Of a DNA stretch of 64,000 bases, positions 26,559 through 33,633 are shown one piece after another (within the stretch, counting starts at the first letter, position 1; the number at the start of each line of letters is the position of its first letter). The translations under genes were made by a program, and so were the position numbers. This DNA comes from an uncultured Lachnospiraceae bacterium. Lineage in GTDB: Bacteria > Bacillota > Clostridia > Lachnospirales > Lachnospiraceae. The notes under the pieces are model-generated. The model saw only the letters and a program-made list of their open reading frames with translations. It searched no databases and was not told the origin of the DNA. The stretch spans positions 1 through 64,000 of the forward strand of contig ONHG01000001.1 in NCBI GenBank assembly GCA_900317585.1, read 5' to 3'.

Positions 26559-28904
26559 TTTTCCGACATTTGCTATATTGCATGGCTTTCTGTCACTCCA
26601 CTCGCGTGGATAGAGCAAATCATATTCTCTCTGCCAGAATCTCTCATCTAATAGCAAAATGACACCTGTGTCCTCCGTCGTCCTGATTACTCTTCCGGCC
26701 GCCTGGAGGACTTTATTTATGCCCGGATACCTGAAAGCATAGTCAAAGCCACAGCCGTTTTCGGCATCGTAATAATCCTTTAATATGGTTCTCTCATTAC
26801 TGATCTGCGGAAGCCCCGTTCCGACAACAATAGCACCTATCAGTCTGTCGTTTTTCAAATCAATGCCCTCACCGAATATGCCTCCCATGATGCCAAATGC
26901 CACAAGTGTTCTGTCCGATTCCTCACTAAACCTGTCCAGAAATTCCTCCCTTTCAGCCTCTGACATATTATTTTTCTGCAGCATAAGCTCTGTTTCGTCT
27001 GCATATTTTTCACAGTAAATATCTGCCACATCATTCATCATCTTATATGACGGAAAGAAAACCATATAGTTTCCTGTCTTTTGCGTGACAACAGCATTAA
27101 TATATCCTGCAATCCGCTCATACTCACTCCTTGAGCGCCTCGTGTACCTCGTGCTCACATCGGTTGCCATCGCAAGCAGTCTCTTTTTGCTGTCAAACGT
27201 GCTGTCAGCATATATGGCATAGTTGTCTTTTTTTGTGCTTAGCAGGCTCTTGTAATAGTTTACAGGCAAAAATGTCGCCGAAAAAAACACAGCCGAATTG
27301 CCCTTATCCAGCCTCTTTTGTATATTAAGCGATGGGTCCACACAAAAAAGCTTTAGCATGAACCTGCCATCAGCCTCAAGCTCGGAATACATCACGTAGT
27401 GCTCATCCACCAGATCATAAATGTTCAGGAAATTGCGAAGCTCAAAATAAAAATCCATAACATCCTTTTTCCCCGGAAACTCATTTGCCTTCTGCAAAAA
27501 CTCATCCAGAAGTGTCATAAGCCTCATAAAGGAAAATACCATATTGCCAAATGTATCATATACCGTGTAATTCTCACACTCACGCTTCATCCCAAGCAGT
27601 ATCTTATTGCACTTTTCAAGCGCTTTCTCAATAGAACGGCTGTGCTCCTTCATAATGCGCTTCACAGTAAGAAAATCCTCCTTATAAATCTGAGCGCTAT
27701 ACATCTGCCTGCTTCTTTCGACCATATTGTGAGCCTCATCAATGAGAAAAATATAATCTCCCTTTATCCCTTCCTGAAAAAATCTCTTAAGATAAACATT
27801 TGGGTCAAACACATAGTTGTAATCGCAGATGATATTATCACACCAGCTAGCCGTATCAAGACAAAGCTCAAACGGACAAACGGTATACCTATCCGCCTGT
27901 GATAAAATATCATCCCTCTCAATCATTTCACATCTGTGAAGCAGGTCAAAAACCGCATCATTTACTCTGTCAAAATGCCCTTTTGCATACGGACAGGTTA
28001 CCGGATTGCATTCCATCTCATCACACGGACATAGCTTTTCCTTAGCCGTTATCTGAATAGTTTTTGCCCTGTAACCATTTTTTTCAAGCAGCGCAAACGT
28101 TTCCTTTGCGACTGATGCAGTGATTGTCTTCGCTGTCAGGTAAAAGATTCTGTCTGCCAGCTCCTCACCAACCGCCTTCACTGCCGGGAAAATAGTAGAG
28201 ATAGTCTTTCCCACACCGGTCGGAGCCTGCATAAAAAGAAGCTTCTGACGCATAATTGTCCTGTAGACATCCGAAACAAGCTTTTTCTGCCCCGGTCTGT
28301 ACTCAAATGGAAAACCGAGTTCTTTGATTGAAGCCTGTCTTTGATTTTTCATTTCACACTGAAACGTTGCCCATTTGCCATACTCTTCCATCAGGTCATC
28401 AAACCATTTTTTTATCTCTTCAAACGAGAACTCCTCGCGAAAATACTTAGTCTGCTCCGTTTCCAGATTGCAGTAGGTCATCTGGATGCCTATCGTTTCC
28501 ATATTATTTTGCAGAGCAAAAATATATGCATAGCACATAGCCTGCGCACGGTGCACAAAAACCGGCTTTTCAAACAGCTCAACCCTTCTGTACATTCCCT
28601 TAATCTCATCGACAAAACACTTTCCATCCTCCGTAAAGATGCCATCTGCCCTGCCCTCGACAGTCAGCTCATACAAATCACCTTCAACAACAAGTGAAAG
28701 CGGCACCTCTGCCTGATACTCCTTCCCCATGCTGCCCTGGATTTTCCTGTGAATGCGTGTTCCCTCCATCATGGCATCAGCACTCATAGCTCTCGATGAC
28801 CGGTTGTCTATGTCACCCTCCCTGAAAATAAATTCCACAAGGTTTCTGACCGAAATATGTAATTGTGTTTTCTTTTCATTATAGTTATTTCCAGCTTCTG
28901 TCAT
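26529..28904 (-). CDS. DinG/XPD-family ATP-dependent helicase with N-terminal PD-(D/E)XK nuclease-like domain
   Basis: A 791-residue fusion. Residues about 15-180 look like a RecB/Cas4-type PD-(D/E)XK nuclease: His52 in GTRIHRK, Asp87 in GRADGIF, Glu100 and Lys102 in DEIKG and Gln121 in RAQAMCYAY. The rest is a superfamily 2 Rad3/XPD-like helicase: Walker A APTGVGKT (227-234), a cysteine-rich insert (Cys292, 294, 299, 304 and 343-360) fitting an Fe-S cluster, DEAH at 389-392 and motif VI QAAGRVIRTTED near the C-terminus. Helicases of this type unwind damaged or forked DNA. A coupled cleavage activity in repair is inference. GGGAGAG precedes the start. Confidence 0.88.
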   Translation of the reverse strand: MTEAGNNYNEKKTQLHISVRNLVEFIFREGDIDNRSSRAMSADAMMEGTRIHRKIQGSMGKEYQAEVPLSLVVEGDLYELTVEGRADGIFTEDGKCFVDEIKGMYRRVELFEKPVFVHRAQAMCYAYIFALQNNMETIGIQMTYCNLETEQTKYFREEFSFEEIKKWFDDLMEEYGKWATFQCEMKNQRQASIKELGFPFEYRPGQKKLVSDVYRTIMRQKLLFMQAPTGVGKTISTIFPAVKAVGEELADRIFYLTAKTITASVAKETFALLEKNGYRAKTIQITAKEKLCPCDEMECNPVTCPYAKGHFDRVNDAVFDLLHRCEMIERDDILSQADRYTVCPFELCLDTASWCDNIICDYNYVFDPNVYLKRFFQEGIKGDYIFLIDEAHNMVERSRQMYSAQIYKEDFLTVKRIMKEHSRSIEKALEKCNKILLGMKRECENYTVYDTFGNMVFSFMRLMTLLDEFLQKANEFPGKKDVMDFYFELRNFLNIYDLVDEHYVMYSELEADGRFMLKLFCVDPSLNIQKRLDKGNSAVFFSATFLPVNYYKSLLSTKKDNYAIYADSTFDSKKRLLAMATDVSTRYTRRSRSEYERIAGYINAVVTQKTGNYMVFFPSYKMMNDVADIYCEKYADETELMLQKNNMSEAEREEFLDRFSEESDRTLVAFGIMGGIFGEGIDLKNDRLIGAIVVGTGLPQISNERTILKDYYDAENGCGFDYAFRYPGINKVLQAAGRVIRTTEDTGVILLLDERFWQREYDLLYPREWSDRKPCNIANVGKLVADFWEQI

Positions 28905-28995
28905 GTACTCTCCCTACATATTCCGGATTATGTCAACGGTTTTGTGTTCCGGCAATATTTTCAGTCTAACTCCAGACATTTTTAATACACTGAAC

Positions 28996-29030
28996 ATAAA
29001 AAAGGGAGAGCTCCAAGAAGAAACTCTCCC
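28996..29030 (-). terminator. Intrinsic terminator after the HPr-like gene
   Basis: GGGAGAG (minus, 29030-29024) pairs with CTCTCCC (29010-29004), followed by TTTTTT. Confidence 0.9.
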
Positions 29031-29051
29031 AAAGGACCTTATTCAATTGTA

Positions 29052-29285
29052 TTACGCTACAGTGAATTTATCAACCACATTATCAAATGCCTGGTCATCG
29101 CCCATATAGCAGACCTTAAAGTCATTGTTTGTACCAATTCCAATCACTCCAAGAAGTGATTTCGCATCAATAAGAATCTGTCTATATTTGAGATCAATGT
29201 CAAAATCGCACTTAGAAGCAGCCCCAACAAATTCCTGAATATCATCCAATGTGTTAAGTCTGATTACTGTTTCCTTATTGTACAT
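29052..29285 (-). CDS. HPr-like protein lacking the phosphorylatable histidine
   Basis: The 77-residue protein follows the fold pattern of HPr, the phosphocarrier of the sugar phosphotransferase system: strand-helix region EFVGAASKCDFDIDLKY, then KSLLGVIGIGT, matching the Ser46 segment (KSIMGVMSLG) of Bacillus HPr. The N-terminal GIHARPA motif with active-site His15 is absent; the sequence passes from TVIRLNTLDD straight into the first helix. Ser43 corresponds to the regulatory serine. It therefore cannot carry phosphate like HPr and may be a regulatory or structural relative. Start at 29285 is set by AAGGTGG; two upstream GTG codons overlap that site. Own promoter and terminator. Confidence 0.8.
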   Translation of the reverse strand: MYNKETVIRLNTLDDIQEFVGAASKCDFDIDLKYRQILIDAKSLLGVIGIGTNNDFKVCYMGDDQAFDNVVDKFTVA

Positions 29286-29316
29286 AGTTAACACCACCTT
29301 TATAATCTAAAACATA

Positions 29317-29328
29317 GTGCTTTCGCAC
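29317..29328 (-). promoter_or_regulatory. GNRA-capped stem in the HPr-like gene leader
   Basis: In RNA the minus strand reads GUGC-GAAA-GCAC, a 4-bp stem with a GNRA tetraloop, about 30 bases upstream of the start codon. Confidence 0.35.
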
Positions 29329-29351
29329 ATACCAATCAATTGTTGCGCCTA

Positions 29352-29379
29352 TTATAACATCTGATATTCATTTGTCAAA
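29352..29379 (-). promoter_or_regulatory. Sigma-A-type promoter for the HPr-like gene
   Basis: Minus-strand perfect -35 TTGACA (29379-29374) and perfect -10 TATAAT (29357-29352), spacer 16 bp. This is one of the strongest promoters in the window. The remaining 180 bp to the LysR stop at 29561 are AT-rich with no feature seen. Confidence 0.82.
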
Positions 29380-29560
29380 AAATCATAATCCGTCATTTTC
29401 CGTCAATCCATGTCATTTTTTTTAATAAATATCTTTTGCGTAACCGATTTTTCACTATATTTTCATGCATGTTTTTTCAAAAAAACAATATGATTGTGAA
29501 ATTCTTATAAAAATGGTATAATATTTAATTAATTTAAATTCATTTTTTACAATTTTTCAT

Positions 29561-30466
29561 TTATAAAACTTTATTCTCGTAATTCTTTAACGCATCTATA
29601 TATATTTCACCGAGCTTGCTAAGCTTCGTGCCCTTGTGCTTGATATAGCCTATATGCATTTTTTCACTTTCCTTAAGTGGAATTGCCGCATAGTCATCAC
29701 CGTTTAAATCCTCAGAAATAATACCTGAGCACAGTGTAAATCCGTTGAGCCCCACCATGAGATTGAGCATTGTGGCTCTGTCATCAGCCTTTATGACACG
29801 CTTGTACTCATATGTGCTCATCATCTCCTCAGCATAATAAAATGAATTGTTCACGCCCTGTTCAAAGGTCAGACATGGGTACTCCTGCAAATCATCAAGT
29901 GTAATCTCTTTTTGGCTGGCAAGTGGATGTTTTTTCCAGAGATACACATATGTATTGCATGTGAAGAGCTCTTTAAACTCGATGTCAGATTCCTTAAAAA
30001 GCTTTCTTAAAACCTTTTCATTGAAATCACTTAAATAAAGAACTCCAAGCTCACTCTTTAAGTTTTTTACGTTGTCTATTACCTCTTTCGTCTTTGTCTC
30101 GTGAACAGCAAACTCGTACTCATCCATGCCCACCTCTTTAGCAAGCTGTACAAAGGCCTTTACTGCAAATGAATAATGCTGCATGGAAACCGAGAATTTC
30201 TTTTTGGACTCCACATTCAGATACCTGTTCTCAAGCAGATAATACTGCTCCACAACCTGTTTGGCGTATCCTAAAAACTCCTCGCCCTCCGCTGTGACTG
30301 TAATTCCACGGTTATTTCTCATGAATACCGTGATTCCAAGCTCCTCCTCCACCTCTCGTACTGTGGCGGACAGATTGGGCTGTGAAACAAAAAGCTTCTT
30401 TGCCGCCTCATTCATGGAATTGGATTCTGCAATTGTAAGTACCTGTCTGAGTTGTTGAAGTGTCAT
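29561..30466 (-). CDS. LysR-family transcriptional regulator
   Basis: A 301-residue LysR protein: N-terminal winged helix-turn-helix (LRQVLTIAESNSMNEAAKKLF, VSQPNLSATVREVEEELG) and a LysR substrate-binding domain from about residue 90. The effector domain is divergent, with a YLSDFNEKVLRKLF segment and a Tyr-rich ligand region NSFYYAEEMMSTYEY. No target is evident: neighbours are an HPr-like gene downstream and rnhB upstream. AGGAGAG precedes the start. The upstream gap carries a copy of a repeat element (30489-30543). Confidence 0.9.
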   Translation of the reverse strand: MTLQQLRQVLTIAESNSMNEAAKKLFVSQPNLSATVREVEEELGITVFMRNNRGITVTAEGEEFLGYAKQVVEQYYLLENRYLNVESKKKFSVSMQHYSFAVKAFVQLAKEVGMDEYEFAVHETKTKEVIDNVKNLKSELGVLYLSDFNEKVLRKLFKESDIEFKELFTCNTYVYLWKKHPLASQKEITLDDLQEYPCLTFEQGVNNSFYYAEEMMSTYEYKRVIKADDRATMLNLMVGLNGFTLCSGIISEDLNGDDYAAIPLKESEKMHIGYIKHKGTKLSKLGEIYIDALKNYENKVL

Positions 30467-30488
30467 TTTCTCTCCTATTGTGAACTGA

Positions 30489-30543
30489 CGGTTTTTAGCA
30501 GAATGTGTAACTATTCAGTGCCCAGGCACCTTCGTAAAAACCG
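30489..30543. repeat. Small inverted-repeat element, copy A (half element inside a 9-bp inverted repeat)
   Basis: GTAACTATTCAG at 30507-30518 matches the terminal arm of copies B, C and D, and the following CAGTGCCCAGGCACCTTCG resembles their interior. It is enclosed by CGGTTTTTA (30489-30497) and TAAAAACCG (30535-30543). It lies just upstream of the LysR start. Confidence 0.5.
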
Positions 30544-30558
30544 CACAATTGTAATATA

Positions 30559-31320
30559 TTAAATAAAATTGTGTATAAACGATGCCCTGTGTATCGGTGA
30601 TGGTCCTATCTCCTTTAGTGCCTTGATATGCTCTGCCGAGCCATAGCCCTTGTTTGATGCAAATCCATATCCGGGATATATGTTATCATACTCAACCATC
30701 ATCCGATCCCTTGTGACCTTAGCCACAATGCTGGCTGCCCCTATTGATATGCTTTTGGCATCTCCCTTTATAATCGGAACCTGCTTTATATCCACCCCCG
30801 GGATTGTGACTGCATCGTTAAGTGTCAAATCCGGTGCCGGATCAAGCTTTCCGATTGCCTGTCTCATCGCCTCATATGTGGCCTGCAGTATATTTATCTC
30901 ATCTATCCGCTCGTGCGATGCCATACCTATTCCTACAGAAACCGCCTTTTCCATTATGACATCGTAAAGCTCATCGCGCTTTGCAGCCGTAAGCTTCTTT
31001 GAATCATTAATATATAAAATATCACAGTCCTTTGGCAGAATAACCGCACATGCCACAACCGGACCTGCAAGCGGTCCGCGTCCCACCTCATCTATGCCGC
31101 AAATATGAGCATATGATGCGTACTCGCGCTCATATTTCTTGAGACCTTCAGTGCGGATAAGCTCCTTCTCATACTTGTCCAGTCGCTTTTTTGCACTATC
31201 TACAAGCTTAATCACTCCGCCCCTTTCATCTGAGCCGTATGCCTCAATGAACTGTGCAAGCTGTGAATCTGTGATGCTTTTCAGTTGTTCCTTAATATAG
31301 CCTATTTTTTCTGCCGACAT
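30559..31320 (-). CDS. rnhB: Ribonuclease HII
   Basis: RnhB cleaves RNA in RNA-DNA hybrids and removes misincorporated ribonucleotides. The 253-residue protein has an N-terminal helical extension (about 70 residues) typical of many Firmicutes, then the catalytic core beginning GIDEVGRGPLAGPVV with Asp77 and Glu78, followed by NDSKKL and a later metal-binding Asp near GDAKSISIGAASIVAKVTR. The order lepB-rbgA-rnhB is the usual one downstream of rplS. A weak AAGGAT precedes the start; a 40-bp gap separates it from rbgA. Confidence 0.97.
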   Translation of the reverse strand: MSAEKIGYIKEQLKSITDSQLAQFIEAYGSDERGGVIKLVDSAKKRLDKYEKELIRTEGLKKYEREYASYAHICGIDEVGRGPLAGPVVACAVILPKDCDILYINDSKKLTAAKRDELYDVIMEKAVSVGIGMASHERIDEINILQATYEAMRQAIGKLDPAPDLTLNDAVTIPGVDIKQVPIIKGDAKSISIGAASIVAKVTRDRMMVEYDNIYPGYGFASNKGYGSAEHIKALKEIGPSPIHRASFIHNFI

Positions 31321-31360
31321 ATCCTTGTCCTATCGTCTATTCTTCGTAACTATTATCCTA

Positions 31361-32206
31361 TTATTTTTCCGGTCTCTCAAGAGTGATATTGCCAAGCTTA
31401 CCGCTTCTGAAATCATCTATGATGAGTGCAGCTGCCTTGCTGTAATCAGGCTCTCCTCCCTTTGAAAGGCATTTTCTGTTGACGGCAACAGCACTTATAA
31501 GCTCTATGATATCATTTTCCTCGCTCACCTCGTATCTTTGTGCCAAAAGCCCCGGATACTCTGCTTTTAGGAACTTTACAAGCTCCACGGCAAGCTCATC
31601 AACATTTAAAATCTCATCCTTTATCGAACCGATGAGTGCAAGCCTAAGTCCCACTGTCTGATCCTCAAATTTCGGCCACAGTATGCCCGGGGTATCGAGC
31701 AGCTCAACACTTTTATTGAGCCTGATCCACTGCTTGCCCTTTGTCACGCCCGGCTTGTTTCCTGTCTTGGCACAGGCTTTTCCGGCGTATGAGTTGATAA
31801 ATGTGGACTTTCCGACGTTTGGAATACCCACCACCATAGCTCTTACCGGTCTGTTTTTGATACCACGCTTTCGGTCTCTTTCAATCTTTTCCTTGCAGGC
31901 CTCCATCACGATATCTGTGATGCTCTTCATGCCTGACTTGCTTCTAGCATCAAGACTGACTACAAAAAAGCCCTTTTCCTTGAAAAATGCACTCCACTCC
32001 CTGGTGCACTCCCTGTCGGCCAGATCCGCCTTGTTCATCAGAATGAGCCTGTATTTATTTTTCCCAAGCTCATCAATGTCCGGATTACGGCTGGAAAGCG
32101 GAATTCTTGCATCCACAAGCTCTATAACCAGATCTATTAATTTAATATCCTCCTGCATCTGACGCTTTGCCTTGGTCATATGCCCAGGGTACCACTGAAA
32201 ATTCAT
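31361..32206 (-). CDS. rbgA: Ribosome biogenesis GTPase RbgA (YlqF)
   Basis: RbgA is a GTPase needed for late assembly of the 50S subunit. The 281-residue protein has the characteristic N-terminus MNFQWYPGHMTKAKRQM and a circularly permuted GTPase domain: the G4 motif NKADL comes before the P-loop GIPNVGKSTFIN and the G3 motif LLDTPGILWP. A C-terminal ANTAR-like RNA-binding region follows. It lies between the signal peptidase-like gene and rnhB, all on the minus strand, and has AGGTG ahead of its ATG. Confidence 0.97.
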   Translation of the reverse strand: MNFQWYPGHMTKAKRQMQEDIKLIDLVIELVDARIPLSSRNPDIDELGKNKYRLILMNKADLADRECTREWSAFFKEKGFFVVSLDARSKSGMKSITDIVMEACKEKIERDRKRGIKNRPVRAMVVGIPNVGKSTFINSYAGKACAKTGNKPGVTKGKQWIRLNKSVELLDTPGILWPKFEDQTVGLRLALIGSIKDEILNVDELAVELVKFLKAEYPGLLAQRYEVSEENDIIELISAVAVNRKCLSKGGEPDYSKAAALIIDDFRSGKLGNITLERPEK

Positions 32207-32245
32207 AATTCACCTGTCCTTTATCTGTATATGTTATCACTATTG

Positions 32246-32833
32246 CTACTTGATGGTTCCAAAGCTTCCAAGGCCTGAAAATCTAAACCATGCCTTGCCG
32301 ATGATATATTCCCTCTTTACATTGCCAATATTGGCATAGCGGCTGTCCTCACTGTTGTTTCGATTGTCTCCAAGTACAAAATACTCATCCTTTTCAAGCT
32401 TAACAGCATCAGATGCAATGCCTGCATCCTCCATAGAAGCGACATCTGTGGATTCCTTATAGAGCTCATCATCCACATACAATGCGCCGTCCTTTATCTG
32501 AACAGTATCTCCCGGCACTGCTACCACTCTCCTGACATAGTAATGTGATTTCTTATTGCCATTTGGAAGAAATACAATAACGTCCCCCTGCTTTGGTTTT
32601 GATATGATGTATGCAAATTTATTCACAAGAATATCATCATCATTTTCAAGTGTCTGCTCCATTGCCTGACCTACTACATTTGTACGGATACCGAAAAATG
32701 ATACCAGCACATATGCCAGACCTATTACCACCACAAGCTCAACTATCCATGACAGCACTTCCCTGACCAATGGCAGATTAATCTTTTTTCTCTGTCTTCT
32801 AAAATTAAGTCCTGCTCTTCTTCTACCCATCAT
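32246..32833 (-). CDS. Signal peptidase I homologue lacking both catalytic residues
   Basis: The 195-residue protein has the layout and chromosomal position (rplS-lepB-rbgA-rnhB) of type I signal peptidase: basic N-terminus, one membrane helix (about residues 27-47), and boxes B to E. However the catalytic serine box reads GQAMEQTL instead of GxSMxPTL (Ala57 for Ser) and the lysine box reads YVRRVVAVPGD instead of YVKRVIxxPGD (Arg101 for Lys). The GDNRNNSEDSR box is intact. It should not cleave signal peptides by the known Ser-Lys dyad. Staphylococcus SpsA is a known precedent for an inactive paralogue. Two adjacent ATG codons follow GAGG; the first is reported. Confidence 0.85.
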   Translation of the reverse strand: MMGRRRAGLNFRRQRKKINLPLVREVLSWIVELVVVIGLAYVLVSFFGIRTNVVGQAMEQTLENDDDILVNKFAYIISKPKQGDVIVFLPNGNKKSHYYVRRVVAVPGDTVQIKDGALYVDDELYKESTDVASMEDAGIASDAVKLEKDEYFVLGDNRNNSEDSRYANIGNVKREYIIGKAWFRFSGLGSFGTIK

Positions 32834-32900
32834 CAAACCTCATTTACCATAAAAATCATGTATTCTCTAATTATATATGGTTTTATAAATTCATGCAAGA

Positions 32901-32984
32901 GTTACTGTTCACTGTGCGGTATAAACAGCAATGTCTATGTTACTGTTCAGACGCAAGCTTGACACCGTGCTGTCAAGCTATGCG
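32901..32984. repeat. Repeat-rich gap upstream of the signal peptidase-like gene
   Basis: GTTACTGTTCA occurs at 32901-32911 and 32939-32949, and again at 33600-33610 at the end of the trmD gene. AGCTTGACA (32956-32964) pairs perfectly with TGTCAAGCT (32971-32979), extended by CGCA/TGCG around one bulged base. No gene is seen in 32834-33035. Confidence 0.55.
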
Positions 32985-33035
32985 CCATAGTGTTAATTAT
33001 TATGTGATTACATCCCATTTTAAACAATTACGTAA

Positions 33036-33073
33036 CAAAAAACCACCTCGTTACGATTTCTCGACGAAGTGGT
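33036..33073 (-). terminator. Intrinsic terminator after rplS
   Basis: ACCAC-TTCGT-CGA (minus, from 33073) pairs with the complementary arm ending GTGGT at 33042, followed by TTTTTTG. Confidence 0.87.
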
Positions 33074-33090
33074 CTCTTTCGCGTAAAGTA

Positions 33091-33444
33091 TTATTTTACA
33101 AGCTCTTTAACCTTAGCAGCTTTTCCGATACGGTCTCTTAAGTAGTAAAGCTTAGCACGACGTACTTTACCTTTACGTACAATCTCAACCTTCTCTACGT
33201 TTGGTGAGTGGAGTGGCCATGTCTTCTCAACACCTACGCCGTTAGAAAGCTTTCTAACAGTAAATGTTGTACGGTTTGATCCGTTCTGCTTTTTGATAAC
33301 TGTTCCCTCAAATACCTGAATACGCTCACGGTTACCCTCTTTGATTTTTCCGTGTACCTTTACAGTATCTCCTACAGAAAACTCAGGTACCTCAGCCTTT
33401 AACTGCTCGTTCTCGATGCTCTTAATAATTTCACTTGCGTTCAT
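33091..33444 (-). CDS. rplS: 50S ribosomal protein L19
   Basis: L19 sits at the 30S-50S interface of the ribosome. The 117-residue protein shows the family pattern: [53 protein letters not shown] and the basic C-terminus [22 protein letters not shown] precedes the start. It has its own promoter (33531-33559), a structured leader and a terminator, so it can be made independently of trmD upstream and the signal peptidase-like gene downstream. Confidence 0.98.
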   Translation of the reverse strand: MNASEIIKSIENEQLKAEVPEFSVGDTVKVHGKIKEGNRERIQVFEGTVIKKQNGSNRTTFTVRKLSNGVGVEKTWPLHSPNVEKVEIVRKGKVRRAKLYYLRDRIGKAAKVKELVK

Positions 33445-33490
33445 TTTGTGACCTCCTAATTATTTTGACGTTCTTAATGCTACTACTATT

Positions 33491-33524
33491 TTCACAACAG
33501 AGGACCATCTCTTTTATTCACAAC
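33491..33524 (-). promoter_or_regulatory. Structured rplS leader, possible L19 autoregulatory element
   Basis: A hairpin AGAG-N6-CTCT (33499-33512) is flanked by direct repeats TTCACAAC (33491-33498 and 33517-33524). L19 leader RNAs are known in Firmicutes; match to that family was not tested. Confidence 0.35.
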
Positions 33525-33530
33525 ATTGGT

Positions 33531-33559
33531 ACTTTACCACAGATTCATGGGATTTGCAA
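33531..33559 (-). promoter_or_regulatory. Sigma-A-type promoter for rplS
   Basis: Minus-strand -35 TTGCAA (33559-33554) and -10 TAAAGT (33536-33531), spacer 17 bp, about 90 bp upstream of rplS. Confidence 0.5.
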
Positions 33560-33599
33560 GTGTTTTTTACTATCTTTATCACCGGTCTTTGTTGCCTGT

Positions 33600-33633
33600 G
33601 TTACTGTTCACACCTAACAGTGTGACCAGTAAT
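33600..33633. repeat. Inverted repeat covering the trmD stop codon
   Basis: GTTACTGTTCACAC (33600-33613) pairs with GTGTGACCAGTAAT (33620-33633) at 12 of 14 positions. It encodes the last residues of the TrmD-GNAT protein and shares GTTACTGTTCA with 32901 and 32939. No T run follows. Confidence 0.5.
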
